The notes under the pieces were generated by a model. That model did not search any database and was not told the DNA's origin. It worked only from the letters and a program-made list of their open reading frames with translations. Positions 43,927 to 54,659 of a stretch of DNA of 64,000 bases are shown piece after piece (position 1 is the stretch's first letter; each line of letters begins with the position of its first letter). A program made the translations under genes and the position numbers. This stretch comes from an uncultured Aquimarina sp. (GTDB lineage Bacteria; Bacteroidota; Bacteroidia; Flavobacteriales; Flavobacteriaceae): contig CANMDH010000001.1 of assembly GCA_947496555.1 (NCBI GenBank), forward strand, positions 124,001 through 188,000, written 5' to 3'.

Positions 43927-45753
43927 TTGAATACAAGAAAATCTTTAGATCATCAAACTTTTGGGCGCCTAAGCAAAATCTATATCATCGCTTTGGGAGC
44001 AATTGCCCTATTTACTATTGGGGCTCAATTTTTTATTCAACAATATCTTAATTCTCAGATTGATGATTCTCGAATTATTAATATTTCGGGTAGACAAAGA
44101 ATGCTAAGCCAGAAAATATCCAAAGAAACGCTTTTGCTCTCTTATCCAGAAATTAGACAACCAAAAAGTCAATATATTCCAGAACTTGAAGCCACTATAG
44201 AACTATGGAGAGAATCTCATGAAATTTTGATTCAGTATAACGAATCCCTAAGAAAAAATCAGCAAGACAGCACCGAAATACAAAAAATGTTTACTGTACT
44301 CGAACCTTATTTTCAGACAATCTACCGAAACAGCTTGAACATTTTGAATTTAGTAAAAACAGATACCATTAACCAGAAAAGACTTAGACCTCATATCGAT
44401 GCCATAATCTTAAATGAACCATTATTTTTGAGGCAAATGGATGCTATTGTATTTCAGTATGACAAAGAGGCTAAGCAAAAAGTTTCTAGTTTAAAACGAA
44501 TTGAATATATACTATTTGGACTAATCATTCTTATTTTAATTTTTGAATTTTTATTATTATTTAGACCTGTAGCATTAAGCATCAAAAAGACAATTTCTAA
44601 TTTGTTAAGTTCTCAACAAAAAGCCGAGGAAATGGCTACCCGTGCGGGAAAGTTAAGAAAAGTACAGGAACAGAATGTTCAAGAATTACTATCGCTAACC
44701 CGAGCAATAGATCAAACACTACTCTACGCAAGAGTAGATGAGCATGGTATAATTAAGAACTTGGGAGAACGTTTTGCCAATCTTCTACATAAAGATAAAG
44801 AACAGGAACATGAAAGTAGCAATCTTGCGGAGCTTATGAATCTTGGAGAAGTAGAAAAAAACAGACTACTAATATTGATTGCTCAAAACAAAGGAGGTGT
44901 TTTTAATGAGGAATTTAAGTTCGAAACCAAATCAGGAGAACATATTTGGCTAGATATCTCAATTCATACCATATATAAAGAGTCTGGAACATCTGAGAGA
45001 TTGGTACTTTGTTCTGATATTTCTAAAAGAAAAGAAGCTCAAAACGAGGTAGAACGACTAAATGTTTCGAGATACAAGGAAAAAGAAGAGTTACAAAAAT
45101 CAAATGCCAGTCAAATTGTAGAGGCTCAAGAAGAGGAAAGAAAGAGAATTGCCAAAGAGATACATGATAGTATTGGACAAATGTTAACCGCGTTAAAATT
45201 TAACATTGAGTCGATTAATTTAAAAAATATTGAAAAGACAGCTCTGAAAATCGAAGGGTTAAAGCAATTATCCAATGATCTTATTCAAGGAACCCGAATA
45301 GCTACCTTTAATCTTACTCCTCCAGAGCTAAAAGATTATGGAATTAGTATTGCACTTCAGAAAATGGTTAAAGAATTATCAAAATTAACAGGAAAAAACA
45401 TCCTTTTTGAAGACAAGTCAGATTTTGATCAAAGATTTGACACTCTTGTAGAAACCAATCTATATCGTGTTACGCAAGAGGCTATAAACAACGCGATTAA
45501 ATATGCCAACTCCGATTTTATAATGGTTACAATTAATCATTCTGACTCCTTATTAAGTATCACTATTGATGATAATGGAAAAGGATTTAACATCAAAGAT
45601 ATCCCTTCTAAACCTACCAATAATGCAGAAGGAGGAATGGGGTTGTTTTTCATGAAAGAACGTATGAATTATATAAACGGAAGATTGTTTATTAGCTCAA
45701 TTCCTAATGAAGGAACCCGAATAACCTTGAATTATAATCTGACCTTGAATTAA
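43927..45753 (+). CDS. Sensor histidine kinase with a NarX/PilJ-type periplasmic domain
   Basis: The 608-residue kinase has two membrane helices (about 17-40 and 193-213) around a periplasmic PilJ/NarX-like domain carrying the nitrate-sensor motif SGRQRMLSQ (54-62). A PAS domain (about 250-370) follows, then a NarX-type dimerisation domain with H413 in EIHDSIGQML and an ATPase domain (NNAIKYANS, DDNGKGFN). The start is TTG at 43927, chosen because the next in-frame start lies inside the sensor motif. It is the likely nitrate sensor for the NarL-like regulator at 37731. Confidence 0.9.
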   Translation: MNTRKSLDHQTFGRLSKIYIIALGAIALFTIGAQFFIQQYLNSQIDDSRIINISGRQRMLSQKISKETLLLSYPEIRQPKSQYIPELEATIELWRESHEILIQYNESLRKNQQDSTEIQKMFTVLEPYFQTIYRNSLNILNLVKTDTINQKRLRPHIDAIILNEPLFLRQMDAIVFQYDKEAKQKVSSLKRIEYILFGLIILILIFEFLLLFRPVALSIKKTISNLLSSQQKAEEMATRAGKLRKVQEQNVQELLSLTRAIDQTLLYARVDEHGIIKNLGERFANLLHKDKEQEHESSNLAELMNLGEVEKNRLLILIAQNKGGVFNEEFKFETKSGEHIWLDISIHTIYKESGTSERLVLCSDISKRKEAQNEVERLNVSRYKEKEELQKSNASQIVEAQEEERKRIAKEIHDSIGQMLTALKFNIESINLKNIEKTALKIEGLKQLSNDLIQGTRIATFNLTPPELKDYGISIALQKMVKELSKLTGKNILFEDKSDFDQRFDTLVETNLYRVTQEAINNAIKYANSDFIMVTINHSDSLLSITIDDNGKGFNIKDIPSKPTNNAEGGMGLFFMKERMNYINGRLFISSIPNEGTRITLNYNLTLN

Positions 45754-45790
45754 GGTTTATCTAAACCTTATTTGGCTTTTTTTTTATCAC
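45752..45790 (+). terminator. Terminator after the NarX-like kinase
   Basis: AAGGTTT (45752-45758) pairs with AAACCTT (45763-45769), followed by ATTTGGC and a run of nine T. It overlaps the 3' end of the convergent kinase-like gene at 45761, so the two 3' ends share sequence. Confidence 0.75.
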
Positions 45791-46633
45791 TTCGTTGCGA
45801 TAATAATCGATGATCCCATCAATGGGTCTTCTTACAATGTTTCCTACGGTTAGGTGATACGGCCAAACGGCTGCTCTAATAATGTCCTCGCTAAAGTGTG
45901 CTATTGATCCAATAAAATGAATCGGTACATTTTGCGCCTCTGGAAAACACAGTACTCTATTCTCAACAAATTCCTGAATACCTTCGGTGACTATTTTGTA
46001 GAAATACCCATTACGTTCGCTAGTAAAAATAAATTCTGCGAAGGAAGCTAAATACGTATTAGGGTTATCTTTTTTGTAAAGATTTTCTTTTATCGCATCT
46101 GAAGAAAGATCAAAACGCTTCTCAAACTCTGAAGCAACTTCTGGTGGCATTCTTTTGTAGTAATAGTCCCGTATTAGTCTCTTCCCGAAGTAATTTCCAC
46201 TAGCTTCATCCATAAGAATATACCCTAAAGAATCTACAGACATATGAATATTATCCCCATCAAAATAGCAACTATTAGAACCCGTACCCAAAATACAGAC
46301 AATACCCGGTTCTGTGGTTGCTGCATATACCGCAGCTACCATATCCTCTTTAACTATAACTTTTGTTGCATTCACAAAGAAATTTTCTAACACCTTTTTA
46401 AGCATAGCCGCAGGTTTTTTAGTACCGCATCCAGCTCCATAAAAATGAACTTCATCAACCTTAGCACAGTAAGAATTTAGTTCGGGATTCTTTTGAATCC
46501 TTTCTTCCAATAGAGATTTTTCAAATACAGCTGGGTTCAAGCCTTCTGTACGGGTTTTAAAAACGATTTCTCCAGAATTATCTAGAAGTATCCAATCGCA
46601 TTTAGTAGAACCACCGTCGGTTAATAAAATCAT
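45761..46633 (-). CDS. BadF/BadG-type sugar kinase-like protein (N-acetylglucosamine kinase family)
   Basis: The 290-residue protein has the ASKHA-type ATPase marks: phosphate-1 loop LLTDGGSTKCDWILLD, VCILGTGSNSCYFDG, and the adenosine-region segment FIGSIAHF. Members in Bacteroidota are annotated as N-acetylglucosamine kinase-like. It lies 74 bp downstream of gapA on the same strand and probably belongs to the pfkA-gapA unit, suggesting sugar phosphorylation for glycolysis. The substrate cannot be read from the sequence. Confidence 0.85.
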   Translation of the reverse strand: MILLTDGGSTKCDWILLDNSGEIVFKTRTEGLNPAVFEKSLLEERIQKNPELNSYCAKVDEVHFYGAGCGTKKPAAMLKKVLENFFVNATKVIVKEDMVAAVYAATTEPGIVCILGTGSNSCYFDGDNIHMSVDSLGYILMDEASGNYFGKRLIRDYYYKRMPPEVASEFEKRFDLSSDAIKENLYKKDNPNTYLASFAEFIFTSERNGYFYKIVTEGIQEFVENRVLCFPEAQNVPIHFIGSIAHFSEDIIRAAVWPYHLTVGNIVRRPIDGIIDYYRNEVIKKKPNKV

Positions 46634-46667
46634 TTGAAAATTTGTTTGTTGTTAGCAAAGAGAATAA

Positions 46668-46691
46668 GCCCCGAAAAACCAAATTCGGGGC
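46668..46691 (-). terminator. Hairpin between gapA and the kinase-like gene
   Basis: GCCCCGAA (46668-46675) pairs with TTCGGGGC (46684-46691). On the minus strand it follows gapA (stop at 46708), but the T-run after it is interrupted, so termination is probably partial. Confidence 0.5.
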
Positions 46692-46707
46692 CAAAAAACT
46701 TATCGTA

Positions 46708-47727
<1,020 letters not shown>

Positions 47728-47758
47728 TTAATTTAAAATGTGGTTATATAAAATAAAA

Positions 47759-48745
47759 CTAAACCGAAGTTATATCGGCCACTTTTATTAATCCATCGTG
47801 TTTATGTAATCTTTTGTCTAATGCCGTGGTAAGTGGAACAATAGTCACTTGTTTATGAACAATCCCTATCATTACCTCACTTTTACCTTCTAGCAGTGCC
47901 TCAACTGCACCTACACCCAGTTTACTGGCCAGTACTCGATCATAGCAACTTGGTGCTCCTCCTCTTTGAATATGCCCTAGTACAGAAACCCTAACTTCAT
48001 AGTCATCAAGGTTCCCCTCAACATACTCACCAAGCTCAAAAATATTTTTTCCAGACTTATCTCCTTCTGCCACTACAATAATGCTTGAGGTTTTACCGGT
48101 TTTCTTACTTTTCCTTAAAGACTCTATGAGTCGATCAACACCCATATCCTCTTCTGGGATCAAAATTTCTTCGGCCCCTGCTCCTATTCCGGCATTTAAG
48201 GCTATATCTCCTGCATCCCGCCCCATAACCTCGATAAGAAATAATCGGTTGTGAGAACTTGCGGTATCCCGAATCTTATCAATAGCCTCAACAACAGTAT
48301 TTAGAGCCGTATCATATCCTATTGTATAATCAGTACCGTTAATATCATTATCTATAGTGCCAGGAATTCCTACTACAGGAAAATTAAACTCTTCTGATAA
48401 TTTTAGTGCTCCGGTAAAACTTCCATCTCCACCTATTACTACGAGGGCATCGATATTATTTTTAATTAGGTTATCATGGGCTTTCTGCCTTCCTTCAACC
48501 GTTCTAAACTGCTTTGAACGGGCCGATTTAAGAAAAGTCCCCCCCTTATTGATTATGTTTCTAACCGAACGAGCATTTAATTCTTCAATCTCGTTATTGA
48601 TCAGACCTTCATAACCTTTATAAATACCAAAACATTTTACATTATAATAACTACATGATCGCACCACGGCACGGATTGCAGCATTCATTCCAGGAGAATC
48701 ACCTCCCGAAGTTAAAACAGCTATATTTTCAACTTTCTTTGTCAT
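47759..48745 (-). CDS. pfkA: ATP-dependent 6-phosphofructokinase
   Basis: The enzyme commits fructose-6-phosphate to glycolysis. Motifs are LTSGGDSPGMNAAIRAVV, IGGDGSFTGA, the catalytic GTIDNDINGTDYTIGYDTA and LIEVMGRDAGD. An ORF start at TTG 48754 adds three residues; the ATG at 48745 (MTKKVENIAVLTSGG) gives the usual N-terminus. A near-perfect LacI-type operator lies about 50 bp upstream, linking this glycolytic operon to the maltose locus. A TAGTTTTG word sits just before the ATG. Confidence 0.96.
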   Translation of the reverse strand: MTKKVENIAVLTSGGDSPGMNAAIRAVVRSCSYYNVKCFGIYKGYEGLINNEIEELNARSVRNIINKGGTFLKSARSKQFRTVEGRQKAHDNLIKNNIDALVVIGGDGSFTGALKLSEEFNFPVVGIPGTIDNDINGTDYTIGYDTALNTVVEAIDKIRDTASSHNRLFLIEVMGRDAGDIALNAGIGAGAEEILIPEEDMGVDRLIESLRKSKKTGKTSSIIVVAEGDKSGKNIFELGEYVEGNLDDYEVRVSVLGHIQRGGAPSCYDRVLASKLGVGAVEALLEGKSEVMIGIVHKQVTIVPLTTALDKRLHKHDGLIKVADITSV

Positions 48746-48795
48746 TGAAGCCAAAACTATTGTTATTGAATCTAATAACCTAATTTGCTAAAAAA

Positions 48796-48809
48796 CTAAA
48801 ACGTTTTCG
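48796..48809. promoter_or_regulatory. LacI-family operator-like site upstream of pfkA
   Basis: CTAAAACGTTTTCG matches the LacI/CcpA-type pseudo-palindrome CGnAAnCGnTTnCG at nine of ten defined positions, with one mismatch at position 2. A perfect match lies between the LacI-family gene and susC at 58214-58227. It is about 50 bp before pfkA. Confidence 0.65.
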
Positions 48810-48939
48810 GTTGATAAATTCAGTAATTACTGACAAAAAAGCGATTATTTTAACACATTTTCATAGATTACGTTAAGATTAAAGTAATATTTTAAAATCA
48901 CGATTCTATAAGTCTTGTATTCCCAAAAATTGTGTAAAA

Positions 48940-48970
48940 AACAAAAACGACCTGCATTTGCAAGTCGTCT
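48940..48970 (-). terminator. Terminator after the maltose/amylase operon
   Basis: On the minus strand AGACGACTTGC (48970-48960) pairs with GCAGGTCGTTTT (48954-48943), followed by a T-rich stretch. It ends the operon whose last gene stops at 48996. Confidence 0.8.
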
Positions 48971-48995
48971 TCTAACTAACATATCTATTTTTTGA

Positions 48996-50384
48996 TTATT
49001 CCTGAATCAAAATTAAATATTCCCAAGCTCCAAGACTATGAGCTTGATCTGATTTTAGTTCTACTACTTCTTCAGAAAGGTAATCCTTGAATTTACCTTT
49101 ATATTCTATATCAAACTTTACGGGTTCTTTTGTCATGTTTGCAATAAACAGCACTTTGTTTCCTTCTTTTTCTCTTTTAAAGGCAAGTATGTTTTTATCA
49201 TCAGACGTTTTAATGCGAGTATATGATGCTGCTTTTTTACCACCATTGAGTGCTGGATTGGTATTCTTAAGTTTACCCAGCTTTTCATACAATGGAAAGA
49301 ACTTTCCTTTCTTTTTGATAATGGTATCTTTTTCAAAGAATAATAATCGCTTATTCATATCATATTCCTGTCCAGAATAGATCAATGGCATTCCTGGTGC
49401 TACATAAGACAGTGCTGCAAACATTGCTGCTCCATCCCCCATTCTTTCCCGCACGGTTCCGTTCCATGAATTTTCATCATGATTAGACGTAAAATTCATC
49501 AAAATATCATCTTTTGCATACATCGTATCGATCTGAGTCATTCTCTTATCCCACTCTTTTGCATTGGCTTTACCCTGAGCAATATCGTTCATTTTGTGAT
49601 GTGTATCCCATCCATACCCCATATCAAAGGCATTTACCAGAAGTTCTGGTTCCCAACCTTCGGCAAGCATAAATACTGGTTTAATTTTTTTAATCTCTGC
49701 CACAGTCTTATCCCAAAAATCTACCGGAACCATTCCGGCAACGTCGCAACGAAACCCATCAACTCCTTCTTCTTTGATCCAATAGATCATATCTTTTCTC
49801 ATTTGCTCGCGCATCTCTTGGTTATCATAGTTAAGATCTGCTACATCAGTCCAATCGGTATCTACGGTATGCGTAATATTTCCTTCTTTATCTTTTGTAT
49901 AATATTCGGGGTGCTCCTTTAACCAAACATGATCCCATCCTGTGTGATTTGCTACCCAATCCAAAATTACATAAATCCCATTATCATGTGCCGTTTTTAC
50001 TAATTCTCTAAAGTCTTCGATAGTACCAAATTCTGGATTTACTTTGGTATAATCAGATATGGCATAATAGCTTCCTAAAGATCCCTTACTTTTGGTTGTA
50101 GATATTGGATAAATAGGCATTACCCATAGGATTTTAACTCCTAATTTTTTAAGCTCAGGAATATCTTTTGTAAAGGCTTTAAAAGAACCTTCTTCAGAGT
50201 ATTGACGAATGTTAGCTTCATAAATTACCGCGTTCTCCATCATCGAATCACTGACGGGCGACAGTTCTTTTTTTATCTCTTCATTAATTTCAGTTTTTGA
50301 AGTGTCTGTTGCTTCCTCTTTTTGCGCTTTCCCACAGGAAAAAACAATACTTATGGTAAGAATGCTTAAAAATATCTTTTTCAT
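48996..50384 (-). CDS. Alpha-amylase family (GH13) lipoprotein
   Basis: The 462-residue protein has a lipoprotein signal (lipobox SIVFSC) and a GH13 barrel: VILDWVANHTGWDH, nucleophile aspartate in DGFRCDVAGMVP, acid/base glutamate in MLAEGWEPE, and the third carboxylate in NFTSNHDENSW. It probably hydrolyses alpha-1,4-glucans at the cell surface or periplasm. It is the last gene of the minus-strand maltose operon, 9 bp after the other GH13 gene. No starch-binding module is visible. Confidence 0.93.
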   Translation of the reverse strand: MKKIFLSILTISIVFSCGKAQKEEATDTSKTEINEEIKKELSPVSDSMMENAVIYEANIRQYSEEGSFKAFTKDIPELKKLGVKILWVMPIYPISTTKSKGSLGSYYAISDYTKVNPEFGTIEDFRELVKTAHDNGIYVILDWVANHTGWDHVWLKEHPEYYTKDKEGNITHTVDTDWTDVADLNYDNQEMREQMRKDMIYWIKEEGVDGFRCDVAGMVPVDFWDKTVAEIKKIKPVFMLAEGWEPELLVNAFDMGYGWDTHHKMNDIAQGKANAKEWDKRMTQIDTMYAKDDILMNFTSNHDENSWNGTVRERMGDGAAMFAALSYVAPGMPLIYSGQEYDMNKRLLFFEKDTIIKKKGKFFPLYEKLGKLKNTNPALNGGKKAASYTRIKTSDDKNILAFKREKEGNKVLFIANMTKEPVKFDIEYKGKFKDYLSEEVVELKSDQAHSLGAWEYLILIQE

Positions 50385-50393
50385 GGGTGTATC

Positions 50394-52253
50394 TTATTGT
50401 TTTAATTCGATTATCATCGAAGTTTTTGTTTTAATAGTAAAGTCCTCTGTAACATCGATATTAGAATCGGTGATTATATCTGTACCAGTTTTAAAATCTT
50501 TTAAGCCTTCTTTGAAACGAGCAACATTTATTTTCTGATCTTTGGTGTTGTTGTTAATGATTATCATTACGCTTTTATCTTCGTTATATCTGAAGTACAC
50601 ATACACATTATCAAAAGGTATGAACTGTAATAGTTTCCCGGAATGGATTACAGGCGTATTTTTTCTCCAATTCAACACTTTTTTGGTGAACGAATGAAAT
50701 GCTTCCTGATCGTTGGTCCTTCCCCCTTTTGTTTCTGAAGATAAAAAGGCATTTTGTTTATCACCTTTCCATCCGCCAGGAAAATCTTTTCTGATATCTC
50801 CGTCTCCTTTTTTATCACGATTACCTAACATTCCTATCTCATCTCCGTAGTATATCTGAGGGATTCCCCGAGTAGTGAAAATTAACGTCATTGCCATTTT
50901 ATATTTATTGATATCCCCTTGATATATTTCATTGATTCGGTTGGTATCATGATTGCCGGGAAATACTAAAATATTATTGATATCCGGATATAGAAAATCG
51001 TTAGTAAAATTATCGTATGCTTTGATCATTCCTTTATTCCAGGCTCCTTCATCTTCATTAAAAACAACCATCAAGGCATCATGTAATGTAAAATCCATTA
51101 CCGAAGGTAAATTAGAATTAAAGTTATCAATAGCTCCAATCTTACTGTCCTTTTGCCAGTATGCCATTTGTGCCTGATCATGCATCCAAACTTCTCCTAC
51201 AATATTAAAGTTTGGATATTCATCCATGATAGCTTTGGTCCATTTGGCAATACCTTCTTTATCATTATAGGAATAGGTATCTACTCTAAACCCATCTAAA
51301 TCTGCATATTCGATCCACCAAATTGCATTTTGGGTGATATAATTAAGAAGTAATGGATTGCTTTGGTTCATATCTGGCATAGTAGTATCAAACCATCCAT
51401 ACATACAACCTTTGGCATCTACTTTTGAGGCATTGATATCAAACTGTGTAGTCATTCGATAATTACTTCTTCTAAACCCTTCTGGCCATTGATGTATCCA
51501 ATCTTTGGTAGGGAGATCTTTGATCATCCAATGTTTAGAACCCCAATGATTGGTAACATAATCCATGATTAACTTAAGGTCTAGTTTATGCATTTCAGAA
51601 GCTAATCGTTTATAGTCATCATTGGTTCCATATCTAGGGTCGATTTTATAAAAATCACTCTGTGCATAGGTGTGGTATGAATATACAGGTTCATTATCTT
51701 CAAGTAATGGAGTGCTCCATAATGCAGTAGCTCCAAGATCTTTAAGATAATCCAAATGATCTATTACACCTTGGATATCCCCTCCGTGACGACCACCTGG
51801 ATTTGATCGATCGGCTTTTTCTACAGTCTCTGGATGGGAATCATTTTTGGGATCACCATTGGCGAATCGATCCGGCATAATCAAATACATTACATCACTG
51901 CTATCGAACCCTTTTCTTTGAGAAGAATTTTCTCTTCTGGCCTTAAATTCATATGGTTGAGAGAAAATCACCTTCTCTTTTTCGGTAAAATCTATCGAAA
52001 TGGTTCCTGGTTCTATTTCCTTTGTATCAAATGTAACAAAAACATAATTTGGGTTTTCAGTTTTTGTAATATCGCTGATAGTAACTCCTTCAATTTGAAT
52101 TTCGTACTTAGAAATTTCTTTCCCGTAGCATAGCAATTGAAGTTGATTATGGTGCATCCCACTCCACCAAAATGGAGGTTCTATTTTTTCAATTTGGCCA
52201 TAAGACAGCCCTATGAAAAAGCAAGACAATACTATAATTAGTTTACTTTTCAT
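50394..52253 (-). CDS. Neopullulanase/cyclomaltodextrinase-like GH13 enzyme (SusA-like)
   Basis: The 619-residue exported enzyme has a signal peptide (MKSKLIIVLSCFFIGLSYGQ), an N-terminal beta-sandwich typical of cyclomaltodextrinases (PPFWWSGMHHNQLQLLCYGK), then a GH13 barrel with LIMDYVTNHWGSKHW, nucleophile in DGFRVDTYSY, acid/base in IVGEVWMHDQ and VFPGNHDTNRINE. It resembles SusA, which degrades maltodextrins in the periplasm of Bacteroides. A hairpin separates it from the phosphorylase gene upstream, so expression may be reduced relative to that gene. Confidence 0.93.
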   Translation of the reverse strand: MKSKLIIVLSCFFIGLSYGQIEKIEPPFWWSGMHHNQLQLLCYGKEISKYEIQIEGVTISDITKTENPNYVFVTFDTKEIEPGTISIDFTEKEKVIFSQPYEFKARRENSSQRKGFDSSDVMYLIMPDRFANGDPKNDSHPETVEKADRSNPGGRHGGDIQGVIDHLDYLKDLGATALWSTPLLEDNEPVYSYHTYAQSDFYKIDPRYGTNDDYKRLASEMHKLDLKLIMDYVTNHWGSKHWMIKDLPTKDWIHQWPEGFRRSNYRMTTQFDINASKVDAKGCMYGWFDTTMPDMNQSNPLLLNYITQNAIWWIEYADLDGFRVDTYSYNDKEGIAKWTKAIMDEYPNFNIVGEVWMHDQAQMAYWQKDSKIGAIDNFNSNLPSVMDFTLHDALMVVFNEDEGAWNKGMIKAYDNFTNDFLYPDINNILVFPGNHDTNRINEIYQGDINKYKMAMTLIFTTRGIPQIYYGDEIGMLGNRDKKGDGDIRKDFPGGWKGDKQNAFLSSETKGGRTNDQEAFHSFTKKVLNWRKNTPVIHSGKLLQFIPFDNVYVYFRYNEDKSVMIIINNNTKDQKINVARFKEGLKDFKTGTDIITDSNIDVTEDFTIKTKTSMIIELKQ

Positions 52254-52293
52254 CTTTATCTATTTTATTTTTGTGTGATATTGTATAGAAACA

Positions 52294-52327
52294 AACACCC
52301 CAAAAACAAGAGCCTTCGGGGTGTTTT
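52294..52327 (-). terminator. Intra-operon hairpin between the GH65 and GH13 genes
   Basis: AAACACCCC (52294-52302 region) pairs with GGGGTGTTT (52318-52327 region) across an AT-rich loop of about 17 bases; on the minus strand TTTTAATT follows. It lies in the 93-bp gap between two same-strand genes, so it probably attenuates rather than ends the transcript. Confidence 0.6.
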
Positions 52328-52346
52328 AATTATTCATATAATTTGA

Positions 52347-54653
52347 TTACACCGTGATTAAACTATCAGGAGAGATTTTAAACTCTTTCCCATCTACGTA
52401 AATCACTAATTCCTGATTTCCTTCAAGGTTAAAGGAAGTTCCTTCTTGAGAAACGTTAACCTTCAGGATTTGATTTCTGAAATTAACATTAAAAGTATAT
52501 CCTGTCCACTCTTTTGGAATTTTTGGAGCAAAAGACAATCGATCGTTCTTAATTCTTAGTCCTCCAAACCCTTCAACTATACTCATCCAGGTTCCCGCCA
52601 TACTTGTGATATGTAATCCCTCTTCGACTTCCTTGTTATAATCATCCAGATCCAATCTCGAAGTTCTTAAATAGAAAGTATAGGCTTGATCCATTCTATC
52701 CAACGCTGCTGCCTGAATACTGTGTACGCATGGAGACAACGAGGACTCATGAACAGTAAAAGGCTCATAAAAATCAAAATGACGGGCCAAGTCTTCTTTG
52801 GTAAAATGATCTTCAAACATATAGAAACCTTGCAGTGTATCCGCTTGCTTAATATATGGTGAACGTAAAATTCGATCCCAGCTCCATTTTTGATTAATAG
52901 GTCTTTGAGATTTATCAAGATCGGCCACCGTAATTAGCTCCTTATCCAAGAATCCGTCTTGTTGCAGATATACTTGATGTTTTTCTGAATAAGGGAAATA
53001 CATCTTGTTAGCCACTTCTAACATTGCCTCGATTTCTTCTTGAGTCAAGTTAGTTTTCTCAATGATTCTTTTGTAATCGGCACTGTATTCAGTTTTTACC
53101 TTTTCTATGTTTTCAACACAATACTCAATACACCATTTTGCAAGATAATTAGTATACCAGTTATTATTTATGTTGTTTTCATATTCATTAGGTCCGGTAA
53201 CACCTAAAATTACATACTTATCTTTATCTGTAGAGAAAGTAGCTCTTTGATGCCAGAAACGTGCAACCCCAATCATAACCTCAAGTCCTTTTTCTGGTAT
53301 ATAACTATAATCTCCTGTATAACGATGATAATTATAGATCGCAAAGGTCATCGCACCATTACGGTGTATTTCTTCAAAAGTAATCTCCCATTCGTTATGG
53401 CATTCTTCTCCGTTCATTGTTACCATTGGATACAATGCAGCACCATTAGTGAAACCTAATTTTTTTGCATTTTCGATCGCTTTTTCGAGATGTTGATAAC
53501 GATATGTTAAAAGATTACGAGCCACTACCTGATCCTTGGTAGCCATATAGAATGGTATACAATACGCTTCGGTATCCCAATACGTACTACCGCCGTATTT
53601 TTCGCCAGTAAATCCTTTTGGTCCAATATTTAATCTAGGATCTTTACCAAGATAGGTTTGATTTAATTGAAAGATATTAAAACGAATACCTTGTTGTGCT
53701 TTTACATCACCTTCGATAGCAATATCAGCCATTTCCCATATCTTTGACCAGGCTTGTTTTTGTAGATCTAACAATGCATTAAATCCAGATTCTGAAGCTT
53801 GTTTTAGTACTGCTGCACTTGCCGTAACCAAATCTTCCTTTTTATGATTTAGGGAAACTGTATATCCTCCAAACTTAACTATTGCAGCAGTCTTTCCTTT
53901 TGGAACTTCAACTCCATAAGCAAGTTTCACACAGCTACCATTGGTTTCGACTTTCGGATAAACATCTTTTTTATCTCCATCAACAAAAAGCTGATTTAAC
54001 ATTCCTGTACAGACATGAAACTCGGTTTTCATAGTCTTGGATAAAATATAGGCAGAATTCCCACTATGTGAGAGGTCGTACGTATCCCAAAACTTATCAT
54101 CCCAGTTAGTATCTTCATTGGTAATACCCGAATCAAGATAGGGAGTAAACACAATATCTACATCCCGATTTAGTGGAGTAACTTCATATTTAATTGCTCC
54201 TACTTCATCAAGATCCAAACTAAGAAAACGAGTTGAGGTAACTGCTACTTCAATACCACTCATTAGAACAACATTAAAGGAACGTTGATACCAACCTTCT
54301 TTCATATTCAGTTCCCTTCTGAAATTAGTTACTGATTTACTTCTATAAAGATCTAATTTTTCGCCATTAATTTCGACATTAATACCAATCCAATTGGGTG
54401 CATTCAATACCTTGGCAAAGTATTCGGGATATCCATTTTTCCACCAACCCACTCTAGTTTTATCTGGGTAATAAACTCCGGCAATATAACTTCCTTGAAA
54501 AGTTGGACCAGAATACCCTTCTTCAAAATTAGCTCGTTGTCCCATTGCTCCATTGCCTATACTAAAAAGGCTTTCTGAGGATTTAACTCGTTCTACATCA
54601 AACCCTTCTTCAATAATCGACCAATTATCTGGTTTTATATAATCCTGATTCAT
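52347..54653 (-). CDS. Maltose phosphorylase-like GH65 enzyme
   Basis: The 768-residue cytoplasmic protein belongs to GH65. The general acid glutamate lies near residue 487 in GVTGPNEYENNINNNWYTNYL, and KWSWDRILRSPYIKQADTLQGFY is also typical. It splits maltose (or a related disaccharide) with phosphate to glucose and beta-glucose-1-phosphate. The gene for beta-phosphoglucomutase, which uses that product, is 6 bp upstream, and a maltose-type transporter precedes both, making maltose the most likely substrate. Trehalose or kojibiose phosphorylases cannot be excluded from the family alone. Confidence 0.93.
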   Translation of the reverse strand: MNQDYIKPDNWSIIEEGFDVERVKSSESLFSIGNGAMGQRANFEEGYSGPTFQGSYIAGVYYPDKTRVGWWKNGYPEYFAKVLNAPNWIGINVEINGEKLDLYRSKSVTNFRRELNMKEGWYQRSFNVVLMSGIEVAVTSTRFLSLDLDEVGAIKYEVTPLNRDVDIVFTPYLDSGITNEDTNWDDKFWDTYDLSHSGNSAYILSKTMKTEFHVCTGMLNQLFVDGDKKDVYPKVETNGSCVKLAYGVEVPKGKTAAIVKFGGYTVSLNHKKEDLVTASAAVLKQASESGFNALLDLQKQAWSKIWEMADIAIEGDVKAQQGIRFNIFQLNQTYLGKDPRLNIGPKGFTGEKYGGSTYWDTEAYCIPFYMATKDQVVARNLLTYRYQHLEKAIENAKKLGFTNGAALYPMVTMNGEECHNEWEITFEEIHRNGAMTFAIYNYHRYTGDYSYIPEKGLEVMIGVARFWHQRATFSTDKDKYVILGVTGPNEYENNINNNWYTNYLAKWCIEYCVENIEKVKTEYSADYKRIIEKTNLTQEEIEAMLEVANKMYFPYSEKHQVYLQQDGFLDKELITVADLDKSQRPINQKWSWDRILRSPYIKQADTLQGFYMFEDHFTKEDLARHFDFYEPFTVHESSLSPCVHSIQAAALDRMDQAYTFYLRTSRLDLDDYNKEVEEGLHITSMAGTWMSIVEGFGGLRIKNDRLSFAPKIPKEWTGYTFNVNFRNQILKVNVSQEGTSFNLEGNQELVIYVDGKEFKISPDSLITV

Positions 54654-54659
54654 CTTCTT

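Noticed and set aside
48752-48759. TAGTTTTG directly before pfkA as its promoter.
   Set aside because: It would start transcription at the ATG itself and has no -33 element; TAnnTTTG words are frequent in AT-rich DNA, so I did not list it as a feature.
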